This document shows positions 52,665-60,725 of a stretch of 64,000 nucleotides of DNA, in pieces; positions within the stretch are counted from its first letter, which is position 1; every line of letters starts with the position of its first letter. The notes below the pieces were generated by a model. It did no database searches. It was not told the origin of the DNA and was given only the letters and a program-made list of their open reading frames with translations. The DNA lies in NCBI RefSeq assembly GCF_003712195.1, contig NZ_RDSD01000011.1, positions 1-64,000 on the forward strand, read 5' to 3'. The DNA comes from Proteiniphilum sp. X52 (GTDB lineage Bacteria; Bacteroidota; Bacteroidia; Bacteroidales; Dysgonomonadaceae). The position numbers and the translations under genes are program-made.

Positions 52665-52672
52665 TAATTTTG
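52665..52672 (+). promoter_or_regulatory. -7 element of the small lipoprotein gene
   Basis: TAATTTTG lies 50 bases upstream of ATG 52722. Confidence 0.6.
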
Positions 52673-52721
52673 CTTCGTTTTTGATAAAGCATCAATATTT
52701 ATCGTTTAAAACCACTAAAAA

Positions 52722-52958
52722 ATGAAAAAAGTAATTGTATTAGTTGCTACTATGGCAACGTTGGGGTTCATTTCTTGCAACAATGCTCAAAAAAATGCTG
52801 AAAAGGCAACGCAAGACAGTATCGCTGAAGCAGCCAGATTAGACAGCATCGCCAAAGTTCAGGCCGACAGTATCCGGGCAGCTATCGAAGCTGCTGAAGC
52901 AGCCGCCGCCGACACCCTGGAACAAGTGATTGAAGAGGCCACTCCCGGTGTGAACTAA
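52722..52958 (+). CDS. Small alanine-rich lipoprotein
   Basis: 78 residues: lipoprotein signal with GFISC (Cys at about 19), then an Ala, Glu and Asp-rich helical segment (DSIAEAARLDSIAKVQADSI, AAIEAAEAAAADTLEQVIEE) with repeated DSI words, likely a coiled coil. The size recalls Lpp-like or OsmE-type structural lipoproteins, but no homology is claimed. Monocistronic with its own promoter, possible operator and terminator. Confidence 0.8.
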   Translation: MKKVIVLVATMATLGFISCNNAQKNAEKATQDSIAEAARLDSIAKVQADSIRAAIEAAEAAAADTLEQVIEEATPGVN

Positions 52959-52986
52959 TCGGAGAGTGAAGTTGAAATTGAAGCGC

Positions 52987-53015
52987 GGCCACCCCAAAAG
53001 GGTGGCTTTCTTCTT
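52987..53015 (+). terminator. Intrinsic terminator after the small lipoprotein gene
   Basis: Stem GCCACCC / GGGTGGC with loop CAAAA (52988-53006), then TTTCTTCTTT. Confidence 0.85.
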
Positions 53016-53043
53016 TGATATTCTGTCAAAAATAGTAACTTTG
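53014..53043 (+). promoter_or_regulatory. Promoter of the fucosidase gene (TTTG-N18-TAACTTTG)
   Basis: TTTG at 53014-53017 and TAACTTTG at 53036-53043. Leader of about 83 bases. The -33 element touches the terminator tail of the previous gene. Confidence 0.7.
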
Positions 53044-53132
53044 TTTGTCTGTTGTGTGGAGAGAGGGGAGAACAACCCCAAAAGATAACCCAACAGGTTT
53101 TTCTTTAAAATGGAATTTTATCAAGACAGCAA

Positions 53133-54593
53133 ATGAGAAAGATCCTTTTTACCGCTTTGTTGGTGTATCTCGCAACACTCTCGGGGTGTAACCAGAGAGC
53201 CAACACCTATTTCGAGAAGAAACTGGCTTTCCCCGATTTGCTTACTTCCGACCAGAAAGCCAAACTCTCAGCATACGTCGTTCCCACACAGAGCCAGTAT
53301 GAATGGCAGCGGATGGAGTTAGCCGCCTTCATTCATTTTGGGATGAACACCTTTACCGGGAAAGAATGGGGAGATGGAACCGAAGATCCGGCACTGTTCA
53401 ACCCCACCGCTTTTGATGCAGAACAATGGGTTAACACACTACAGGGAGCAGGTTTTAAAATGCTCATTCTCACGGCGAAGCATCACGACGGTTTTTGTCT
53501 TTGGCCTACCCGGACTACCAGTCACTCGGTGGCTTCCTCACCCTGGAGAAACGGTTTTGGGGATGTGGTAAAAGAGGTGAAGGAAGCATGTGACCGTCAC
53601 AATATGAAATTCGGTATTTACCTCTCGCCTTGGGACAGAAATGCCGAAAGTCATGCCGATTCTCCGCGATATAACGCGCTATTCACCCAACAACTGGTTG
53701 AATTGCTTGCAAACTACGGTGAAATCCACGAAGTATGGTTCGACGGCGCTCATGGCGACGAACATGACAGCAAAGTGCAAAGATACGACTGGGCGAATTT
53801 CTATCAGGTGGTCGACAGTCTTCAGCCCAAGGCTGTGAAAGCAATTATGGGTAACGATGCGCGTTGGGTTGGCAATGAAGAGGGATTGGGCAGGGAGACT
53901 GAATGGAGCGTCACACCACTGCAGCCGAATATCAATGACGCCATTATCAATGAAAATATACGGTTGGGTATCTCCCCTACTACGGACGATTTAGGTAGCA
54001 GCCGGCTTATAGCCGAAGCAAAAACAGTCTATTGGTATCCTTCCGAGGTAGATGTATCCATTCGTCCGGGCTGGTTCCATCATCCGGAAGAGGATCAGGC
54101 GGTAAAAACATTGCCCCAGTTGGTGGATATCTATTTCCGGTCGGTCGGGATGAACTCGGTACTCCTGTTGAATATTCCACCGGATAAACGAGGCAGATTA
54201 CACGAGACAGACACCGAGCGGCTCAAGCAATTCGGCGACTATATCACTCAGACTTTTGAAAACGAAAAACTCACAAATGGCAATATAGAATGGAAAGCCC
54301 CCACGGGAGCAAGTCGGGAATACAATGTGATACCCGGGGAAACAATCAATACGGTGATGCTCCGGGAAGATATCCGGAAAGGACAACGTGTGGAAGAATT
54401 CACCGTGGAAGGGTGGATAAACGACGAATGGGTGGAATTGGCCAAGGGCACCACCATCGGCTATAAACGACTGCTTAGGTTCGACGATGTCTCCGTCCCA
54501 AAACTACGTGTAACTATTTCTGAAACACGCGACATTGCCAACATTTCAAAAGTCGGGGCCTATCATGCGCCTCATCTGAATCAGGTTCACTGA
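53133..54593 (+). CDS. GH29 family alpha-L-fucosidase, lipoprotein
   Basis: Retaining exo-fucosidase acting in the periplasm or at the surface. 486 residues with a lipobox LSGC (Cys19). GH29 landmarks: FIHFGMNTFTGKEWG near 66-80, AKHHDGFCLWPT near 115-126, SPWDRN near 165-170 and the nucleophile Asp204 in VWFDGAHGDE. The C-terminal ~110 residues form a beta-rich domain. The catalytic acid/base is not obvious, as is usual for this family. Probably monocistronic or paired with the DUF3256 gene. Confidence 0.93.
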   Translation: MRKILFTALLVYLATLSGCNQRANTYFEKKLAFPDLLTSDQKAKLSAYVVPTQSQYEWQRMELAAFIHFGMNTFTGKEWGDGTEDPALFNPTAFDAEQWVNTLQGAGFKMLILTAKHHDGFCLWPTRTTSHSVASSPWRNGFGDVVKEVKEACDRHNMKFGIYLSPWDRNAESHADSPRYNALFTQQLVELLANYGEIHEVWFDGAHGDEHDSKVQRYDWANFYQVVDSLQPKAVKAIMGNDARWVGNEEGLGRETEWSVTPLQPNINDAIINENIRLGISPTTDDLGSSRLIAEAKTVYWYPSEVDVSIRPGWFHHPEEDQAVKTLPQLVDIYFRSVGMNSVLLLNIPPDKRGRLHETDTERLKQFGDYITQTFENEKLTNGNIEWKAPTGASREYNVIPGETINTVMLREDIRKGQRVEEFTVEGWINDEWVELAKGTTIGYKRLLRFDDVSVPKLRVTISETRDIANISKVGAYHAPHLNQVH

Positions 54594-54627
54594 TCAAATT
54601 GAGAAAGATTGAATTAGATTGAATAAT

Positions 54628-55251
54628 ATGATTATGCGAAATTTTATATGGATACTTTTGCTCTCCATTTCCACGCATGCTGTAAGTCAGCATGTCGGAG
54701 AGTTATTCAAATCAATGCCATCAGAGCTTCTCCCGGGAGTGGCGGAAAGTAGTAAAACCCTGTTACTGGTCGACTCAGGCGTGACAACAGTCCCTTATCC
54801 ATTGGGTGAAATCAAGAAATTAACGCAAAGTAGCCACTATTTGAAGATAAAAACATCAGATGCCGGGACCACTCAATTGAAATTGCTTTCGATAGAGGGA
54901 GACTCCTCCATTGTATGTATAATCAAGACTGTCTGCACGGAAGCCTGTGATAGTCATATCTCTTTCTATACAACAGAATGGAGAAAAATTGAAAATGACA
55001 GATTCCTGCCGGAAATTTCTTCAGAAATTTTCTTTGATTCTTCCAAAAAAGAGATGGAAAATTATAAATATGCAGTATCTTTGCACCATATTTATCCGAT
55101 CTCGGCCGCGTTCAGTGAAAACGGAAGCGATTTAACACTGACATTCAATTACAAAACACTTTTGACCGATGATCAGATCGAAGAAATAAAGCCTTTCATC
55201 AAGGCCGACACCATTGTTTTGAAATGGGAAAACGCTGCTTTCAGGCAATAG
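54628..55251 (+). CDS. DUF3256 family exported protein
   Basis: About 207 residues from ATG 54628 (MIMRNFIWILL); ATG 54634 is equally possible, and the longer frame begins with TTG. Signal peptide ending near AVSQ. The block VGELFKSMPSELLPGVAES and the length fit the DUF3256 family, known only from Bacteroidales. Function unknown. It lies 34 bases after the fucosidase gene and is followed by tRNA-Arg. Confidence 0.8.
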   Translation: MIMRNFIWILLLSISTHAVSQHVGELFKSMPSELLPGVAESSKTLLLVDSGVTTVPYPLGEIKKLTQSSHYLKIKTSDAGTTQLKLLSIEGDSSIVCIIKTVCTEACDSHISFYTTEWRKIENDRFLPEISSEIFFDSSKKEMENYKYAVSLHHIYPISAAFSENGSDLTLTFNYKTLLTDDQIEEIKPFIKADTIVLKWENAAFRQ

Positions 55252-55260
55252 GTTAATCCC

Positions 55261-55332
55261 GCACCCGTAGTTCAATGGATAGAATATCGGATTCCGGTTC
55301 CGACGATGTGGGTTCGATTCCCGCCGGGTGTA
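55261..55332 (+). tRNA. tRNA-Arg (anticodon CCG)
   Basis: 72-base cloverleaf. Acceptor arm GCACCCG / CGGGTGT, anticodon stem TCGGA / TCCGA with loop TTCCGGT giving anticodon CCG (reads CGG), T arm GTGGG-TTCGATT-CCCGC. The D arm contains AGTTCAATGGATAGAA. The 3' CCA is not encoded. A terminator follows. Confidence 0.95.
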
Positions 55333-55336
55333 CTAA

Positions 55337-55378
55337 AAACCGCTGCAAATCAATTGACTTGCAGCGGTTTTACTTTTT
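55337..55378 (+). terminator. Intrinsic terminator after tRNA-Arg
   Basis: 12-base stem AAACCGCTGCAA / TTGCAGCGGTTT with a 10-base loop, then TACTTTTT. Confidence 0.9.
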
Positions 55379-55450
55379 ACCGGGAGCCAAAGAAAACGAC
55401 AGATAAGATTTAATCAACTTTAACCATACAGACACTTAATTTTTGCATAA

Positions 55451-55478
55451 CTCAATTCCACACCGGAATGGAATTGAG
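55451..55478. promoter_or_regulatory. Inverted repeat upstream of the antitoxin remnant
   Basis: Perfect 9-base arms CTCAATTCC / GGAATTGAG around a 10-base centre. A second small element, TGTACA-N6-TGTACA, lies at 55502-55519. Palindromic operators are expected in front of antitoxin genes. The rest of 55379-55537 is AT-rich with nothing else seen. Confidence 0.5.
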
Positions 55479-55537
55479 AATAATTTGGCCATATCAAAAA
55501 ATGTACACACATTTGTACAGAGATAAAAATTAAAAAG

Positions 55538-55672
55538 ATGAAGATAATAACTACAAGAGAAATAGTCAGGGAAACAAAAAAATATTTCGAACTGGCAGAA
55601 AAAGAACGGAATATTGAACATATTGATAAAGCTCTGACAGGACAAACAAAAAGGCTATCTGAAGAAGAATGA
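55538..55672 (+). pseudogene. Internally deleted antitoxin-like gene (Phd/YefM-like)
   Basis: Translates to 44 residues. MKIITTREIVRETKKYFELA is the typical N-terminus of a Bacteroidota prevent-host-death type antitoxin (normally about 80-130 residues), and RNIEHIDKALTGQTKRLSEE resembles its C-terminal toxin-binding tail. The middle appears deleted in frame, and no toxin gene is present. The stop codon overlaps the ATG of the next gene. It may still be translated as a short peptide. Family assignment is inference from the two ends. Confidence 0.55.
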
Positions 55673-56964
55673 TGGAAAGTATGAGATTAAAAACATTTTT
55701 GTTACTCGCAGGGATGATCTGGATGCTTAGTACGGTCGCGGTGGGGCAGATCGTCACGCTGGATGAAATACAGCAGAAAGCGGAAGCCAATTACCCTGCC
55801 ATTGCCCGGTACGGCATCATCGAGAAAATAAAAAATTACAACATCGTGAATGCCAACAAAGCGTATCTTCCGCAAGGATCCATCACCATGCAGGCCACAT
55901 GGCAGTCCGACGTACCCCATATTGACCTGGATTTCCCGGAAGGAATGCCGTCCATTGAAATACCGGTACCCGATCAGGATCAATACCGGGTCATCGCCGA
56001 ACTGAATCAGCTTATTTGGGACGGGGGCAATATTTCTGCCGGCAAAAAGAGCCGGCAAGCTCACGCGGAACTGGAAAAACGGGAGCTGGAGACGGAGATC
56101 TACGCCTTGCGGGAGCGGGTAAACAACCTCTATTTCGGCATCCTGCTGATGAAGGAAAACCTGCAGCAACAGGCTATATTGGAGAATGAATTGCAACGCA
56201 ACTACCGCAACGTGCTCGCCTACATGCAAAACGGGCTGGCCAACGAGGCCGATCTGAGCGCGGTAAAGGTAGAGCAACTGAAAGCAGGACAGAAACGTAT
56301 TCAGTTGGAATCCATGTTGGAAGCGTATATTCGTATGTTGTCGACACTGGCAGGAGAATCGCTCGACCAAAGCATGGTTTTCGTGAAACCGTCTCCCGAT
56401 GACGGGCTGATTTCTCCCGTGATTAATCGTCCCGAATTGAAGGTGTTTAACGCACAGCAGGCAGCGGTTGAAATACAAAAATCGCTGTTGAAGGCAAGAA
56501 ACATGCCCAAACTGGGTGCCTTCGCGCAAGCCGGCTACGGGAAACCGGGACTCAACATGTTCGACAATGATTTTTCCGCTTACTTCTTAGGCGGGATACG
56601 CCTTTCATGGAACTTTGGAAATCTATACACGCTGGGCAACGATAGAAAGAAAATCGACCTTCAAAAGCAATCGGTGGACATACAAAGAGAAACGTTCCTG
56701 CACAACTTATCCGTCCGGATACCGCAACAGCAGGCAGAGATTGAACGGTATAAAAAGACGATGCAAGACGATGACGAGATTATTCGCCACCAGACATTGA
56801 TACGCGAAGCAGCCGAGGTGAAGGTGGAAAATGGCACCTTAACCGTCTCCGACCTGATGAAGGAGATCAATGCCGAAGAAGCAGCCAAGCAAGCCAAAAC
56901 ACTGCATGAAATTCAATACCTCATGGCAGTCTACGCGCTCAAACACACCACGAATCAACCCTGA
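55669..56964 (+). CDS. TolC-family outer-membrane efflux protein
   Basis: Outer-membrane channel of a tripartite exporter. 431 residues with a signal peptide ending near VAVGQ (about 27); ATG 55681 (MRLKTFLLLAG) is an equally good start. Two TolC half-repeats with long coiled helices: LDEIQQKAEANYPAIARY, WDGGNISAGKKSRQAHAELEKREL, and AEVKVENGTLTVSDLMKEIN, the usual C-terminal block. It is followed by HlyD-type, two ATPase and two permease genes. A drug or envelope-component substrate is likely; not determined. Confidence 0.9.
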   Translation: MMESMRLKTFLLLAGMIWMLSTVAVGQIVTLDEIQQKAEANYPAIARYGIIEKIKNYNIVNANKAYLPQGSITMQATWQSDVPHIDLDFPEGMPSIEIPVPDQDQYRVIAELNQLIWDGGNISAGKKSRQAHAELEKRELETEIYALRERVNNLYFGILLMKENLQQQAILENELQRNYRNVLAYMQNGLANEADLSAVKVEQLKAGQKRIQLESMLEAYIRMLSTLAGESLDQSMVFVKPSPDDGLISPVINRPELKVFNAQQAAVEIQKSLLKARNMPKLGAFAQAGYGKPGLNMFDNDFSAYFLGGIRLSWNFGNLYTLGNDRKKIDLQKQSVDIQRETFLHNLSVRIPQQQAEIERYKKTMQDDDEIIRHQTLIREAAEVKVENGTLTVSDLMKEINAEEAAKQAKTLHEIQYLMAVYALKHTTNQP

Positions 56965-56975
56965 AACAGAATCAA

Positions 56976-57917
56976 ATGAAGAATAGAAATAAAAATCGCA
57001 TGAAGACAAATCGTCACCTGTTACTGACAATTATGGCATCCTCGTCCCTGTTCATCCTCTCTTGCAGCAATGGCGACGAAGATTACGAGGCCACCGGATC
57101 GTTTGAAGCCACGGAAATCATCGTGTCGTCACAAGCAACCGGTCGCATACTGGAATTGAACGTGAACGAGGGGGAACAACTGCAAGCGGGCCAGATAGTC
57201 GGCCGGATAGATAGCACCCAGCTCTATCTCCAGAAGATGAGCCTTCTCGCCAACGCGAAGGGGATTCGTGCACAGCAACCCGACATCCGGAAGCAGACCG
57301 CGGCCATCCAAGAACAGATAAAAACCTTGGAACGGGAGAAAGTCCGTATGGAACGACTGATCGCGGCCAACGCCGCCAACCGGAAACAGTTGGATGACAT
57401 CGAGGCCCAAATGGAGGTGCTCCGGAACCAACTCTCGGCGCAAACGTCCACCCTCCGGAAAAGCAGTGAGAATATATCGGCACAGAGCTCGACCGTGGAT
57501 ATCCAAGTGGCTCAACTGGACGATCAACTGGAGAAAACACGAATCAGCTCTCCCATCTCCGGCACGGTATTAAACCGGTACGCGGAGGCAGGAGAACTGG
57601 CTACAATGGGCACTCCCCTCTTTAAAATCGCCGATATAAGCACCCTGTTCTTAAGGGCTTACGTGACCAATGACCAGCTTGCACGAATCAGGCTGAACGA
57701 TGAAGCGTGCGTGCGTATAGACGATGGAAAAGGAGGAATGAGGTCGTATCACGGCCGGATAAGTTGGATATCCGATAGATCGGAATTTACCCCCAAGACC
57801 ATCCGGACCAAAGATGAACGGGCCAACCTGGTGTATGCGCTAAAAATTGCCGTTCCAAACGATGGTTATCTTAAGATTGGCATGTATGGCGAAGTAAAGT
57901 TCCAAGGGCATGATTGA
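56976..57917 (+). CDS. HlyD-family periplasmic adaptor lipoprotein (YbhG-like)
   Basis: 313 residues; lipoprotein signal ILSC (Cys near residue 30). Lipoyl-type hairpin halves GSFEATEIIVSSQATGRILEL and ISSPISGTVLNRYAEAGELATMG surround a 130-residue alpha-helical coiled hairpin (about 90-190). The beta-barrel domain follows (ADISTLFLRAYVTNDQL). The layout matches E. coli YbhG. ATG 57000 is an alternative start. It overlaps the ATPase gene by 8 bases. Confidence 0.9.
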   Translation: MKNRNKNRMKTNRHLLLTIMASSSLFILSCSNGDEDYEATGSFEATEIIVSSQATGRILELNVNEGEQLQAGQIVGRIDSTQLYLQKMSLLANAKGIRAQQPDIRKQTAAIQEQIKTLEREKVRMERLIAANAANRKQLDDIEAQMEVLRNQLSAQTSTLRKSSENISAQSSTVDIQVAQLDDQLEKTRISSPISGTVLNRYAEAGELATMGTPLFKIADISTLFLRAYVTNDQLARIRLNDEACVRIDDGKGGMRSYHGRISWISDRSEFTPKTIRTKDERANLVYALKIAVPNDGYLKIGMYGEVKFQGHD

Positions 57918-58809
57918 AGTGAACAAACTGTGTAAAAGCTATGGGAAACAGGGTAAAATCAATGCCCTGAATGGTATTTCTTTCACTGTGGATGAGGGAG
58001 AGATATTCGGCGTGATCGGACCGGTCGGAGCCGGCAAATCGTCGCTCTTCCGGATCATGGCCTCTCTCCTCCTGCCCGATAGCGGCACGGCAATCATGAA
58101 CGGGCATGACGCGGCAAAGGATTACCGGAAGGTAAGGCAGATCATCGGTTACATGCCGGAACGGTTTTCGCTCTACCAGGATTTGAGCGTGGAAGAAAAC
58201 CTGACGTTTTTCGCTACCCTCTTCAATACCTCCATCGAAGAGAATTACCACCTGATCAAGGATATTTACCAGCAGATAGAACCATTCAAAAAACGTCGCG
58301 CCGGTGCCCTTTCCGGTGGAATGAAACAAAAGCTGGCACTGAGTTGCGCGTTGATCCATAAACCGGAGATACTAATTCTGGATGAACCCACCACAGGGGT
58401 GGATCCCGTCTCGCGAAAGGAGTTCTGGGACATGCTCGGACGGCTCAAGGAACAGGGAATCATCATTTTGGTTTCCACGGCCTACATGGATGAAGCAAGT
58501 CGATGCGATCGAATCGCGTTGATGCGGGAGGGGGAGTTTATCGCTACCGACACGCCCCGGGGAATCATCGAAAATTACCGGGAGATATTATGGTCGGTGG
58601 AAGGTACCCGCATGTCGGCCCTGTTGACAGCTTTGCGCGGCTACCCCGAAGTGAAGACCAGTTTCGCCTTTGGAGATAAGCACCATATCACCGTGGATGA
58701 ATCTTTCCAACCCGATGCGTTGAGGCATTTTCTGGCCGACAAAGGGTTCCATGATGTGCGTGTAGAACTCGCCGAACCCACCGTGGAGGATTGCTTTATG
58801 GCAATGTGA
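57910..58809 (+). CDS. ABC transporter ATP-binding protein 1
   Basis: 299 residues. Walker A GPVGAGKSS at 37-45 (Val in place of the common Asn), signature GALSGGMKQKLAL near 137-149, Walker B ILILDEPTTGVDP, and an H-loop region where the usual His is replaced by Ala (VSTAYMDEA). The C-terminal ~80 residues are an extension as in YbhF/RbbA-type exporters. Start codon ATG 57910 overlaps the adaptor gene by 8 bases. It probably pairs with ATPase 2 as a heterodimer, as the halves of YbhF do. Confidence 0.93.
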   Translation: MIEVNKLCKSYGKQGKINALNGISFTVDEGEIFGVIGPVGAGKSSLFRIMASLLLPDSGTAIMNGHDAAKDYRKVRQIIGYMPERFSLYQDLSVEENLTFFATLFNTSIEENYHLIKDIYQQIEPFKKRRAGALSGGMKQKLALSCALIHKPEILILDEPTTGVDPVSRKEFWDMLGRLKEQGIIILVSTAYMDEASRCDRIALMREGEFIATDTPRGIIENYREILWSVEGTRMSALLTALRGYPEVKTSFAFGDKHHITVDESFQPDALRHFLADKGFHDVRVELAEPTVEDCFMAM

Positions 58810-58855
58810 GGGAGGGCAGGTGTGGAACGTGAAAACGAATTAAAATGATATCATC

Positions 58856-59593
58856 ATGAACAAAGTAATGGAAGTGTCGGGGTTGACCAAGAAGTTCGGT
58901 AATTTCACAGCCGTGGATCACATCTCTTTTGATGTGACGGAGGGAGAGATTTTCGGGTTTCTGGGTGCCAATGGTGCCGGTAAAACCACCGCCATGCAGA
59001 TGCTGTGCGGCATTAGTATGCCCACGGCGGGAAAAGGGACCGTGGCCGGCTACGATATTATTAAACAGAATGAATTGATCAAACGAAACATAGGGTACAT
59101 GAGCCAAAAATTCTCGTTGTACGAGGATCTGAAGGTTTGGGAGAATATTCGCCTGTTTGGCGGTATTTACGGCCTCAGGGAAAAAATAATTGCAGAAAAG
59201 ACCGACGCATTGCTGAAACGATTGGATTTTGAACAGGAGCGCAACACGCTGGTGAAATACCTCCCGCTCGGGTGGAAACAGAAGCTGGCCTTCTCGGTAG
59301 CCATTTTTCATGAACCCAAGATTGTCTTTCTGGATGAACCTACCGGCGGTGTGGATCCGGCCATGCGAAGACAATTCTGGGAGATGATTTACGAGGCGGC
59401 CGACCAAGGAATCACGGTTTTTGTGACCACGCACTATATGGACGAAGCGGAATACTGCAACCGGGTATCCATCATGGTGGACGGGCGTATCGACGCGCTC
59501 GACTCACCGGCGGCGCTGCGCCATCAGTTCAAGGCCGGCTCCATGGATGAAGTGTTCCGTCAACTGGCACGTGAAGCAGAAAGGGGGGACTAA
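58856..59593 (+). CDS. ABC transporter ATP-binding protein 2
   Basis: 245 residues. Walker A GANGAGKTT at 37-45, Walker B IVFLDEPTGGVDP, and an intact H-loop (VTTHYMDEAEYC). The signature reads YLPLGWKQKLA rather than LSGGQ, a form also common in the second ATPase half of YbhF/YhiH-type proteins. Together with ATPase 1 it would give an asymmetric nucleotide-binding pair. The stop overlaps the permease start by one base. Confidence 0.93.
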   Translation: MNKVMEVSGLTKKFGNFTAVDHISFDVTEGEIFGFLGANGAGKTTAMQMLCGISMPTAGKGTVAGYDIIKQNELIKRNIGYMSQKFSLYEDLKVWENIRLFGGIYGLREKIIAEKTDALLKRLDFEQERNTLVKYLPLGWKQKLAFSVAIFHEPKIVFLDEPTGGVDPAMRRQFWEMIYEAADQGITVFVTTHYMDEAEYCNRVSIMVDGRIDALDSPAALRHQFKAGSMDEVFRQLAREAERGD

Positions 59594-60699
59594 TGAAGCA
59601 ATTTATCGCGTTTGCAAATAAAGAGTTCTATCATATCATTCGGGATAACAGAACGTTACTTGTGATACTGGGGATGCCCGTGGTGCAGATCCTGCTGTTT
59701 GGCTTCGCCATCAACATGGAAGTGGAGGATATTCGCGTGGCAGTGTATGACCCTACTCCTGATGCTTTCACCACCGGTATCGCGGAACGAATACGACAGA
59801 ACCCCTACTTCACCTATCTGGGGAACGTGCATTCCATGAACGAGATGGAGGAATCGATGCGAAAAGGGGAGCTCGAACTGGCCGTGGTGTTCCAACAGAA
59901 TTTTCAGGAAAACGCGGTTCATCCGGGTGACGCGGCTGTCCAGTTACTCTCTAACAGCTCTGATCCCAACCGGGGATCCATCGCGGTAACCTACGCTACC
60001 GCGATCATTACGGGATATCAACAGGAACAACTGGGCATTGGGCGGATACCTTTTCAAATTCGAACCGAGAACCGGATGATTTACAATCCCCTCATGAAAT
60101 CATCCTACATGTTTGTACCCGGTATCATGGGGCTGGTGCTGATGATCATTTGCACCATCATGACATCGGTCTCCATCGTCCGGGAAAAGGAGCGGGGCAC
60201 CATGGAGGTGCTCCTCGCATCGCCACTGAAACAGGGACCTATGGTTTTTGCCAAGACCATTCCCTACATGTTCATATCCATTATTAACCTGATTATTATT
60301 CTCCTGCTGAGTTATTTCGTGCTGGAAGTGCCCGTCAATGGCAGCCTGTTGCTGCTCTTATTGATCTCCGTCATCTACATTCTGCTGACATTGTCCTATG
60401 GGCTGACCGTCTCCACGTTAGTGGACAAACAGATCAACGCGGTCATCGTTTCGGCTATCACGGCAATGCTTCCCGTGCTGATGCTCTCGGGAATGATCTT
60501 TCCCGTCGACAGCATGCCCCGGGTGTTGCAAGCACTATCTACCGTAGTGCCTGCCCGATGGTTTATAGCGGCTGTGCGAAAAGTGATGATTGAAGGACAG
60601 GGTTTTATCATGGTTTGGAAAGAGGTACTCGTGATGACCGGAATGACCTTTTTTTTACTGGGAATCACCATTATGAACACCAAGAAAAGATTGGAGTAA
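59593..60699 (+). CDS. ABC-2 type permease 1 (YbhS/YbhR-like)
   Basis: 368 residues: one N-terminal membrane helix (about 18-38), a 130-residue extracytoplasmic domain, then five C-terminal helices. The ABC-2 block VREKERGTMEVLLASPLKQG lies near 197-216, with LSGMIFPVDSMPRVLQALS before the last loop. This is the YhhJ/YbhS layout. It heterodimerises presumably with permease 2. Confidence 0.92.
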   Translation: MKQFIAFANKEFYHIIRDNRTLLVILGMPVVQILLFGFAINMEVEDIRVAVYDPTPDAFTTGIAERIRQNPYFTYLGNVHSMNEMEESMRKGELELAVVFQQNFQENAVHPGDAAVQLLSNSSDPNRGSIAVTYATAIITGYQQEQLGIGRIPFQIRTENRMIYNPLMKSSYMFVPGIMGLVLMIICTIMTSVSIVREKERGTMEVLLASPLKQGPMVFAKTIPYMFISIINLIIILLLSYFVLEVPVNGSLLLLLLISVIYILLTLSYGLTVSTLVDKQINAVIVSAITAMLPVLMLSGMIFPVDSMPRVLQALSTVVPARWFIAAVRKVMIEGQGFIMVWKEVLVMTGMTFFLLGITIMNTKKRLE

Positions 60700-60725
60700 T
60701 TGCTGAATGCTGATAACTGAAAGAT

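Noticed and set aside
55702-56529. 275-codon ORF antisense to the TolC gene
   Set aside because: The plus-strand TolC reading frame is clearly coding; the antisense frame is a shadow.
58856-59593. Signature LPLGW of ATPase 2 as evidence for a dead ATPase
   Set aside because: The form is common in the second half of YbhF/YhiH-type exporters, so it is probably normal for the family.
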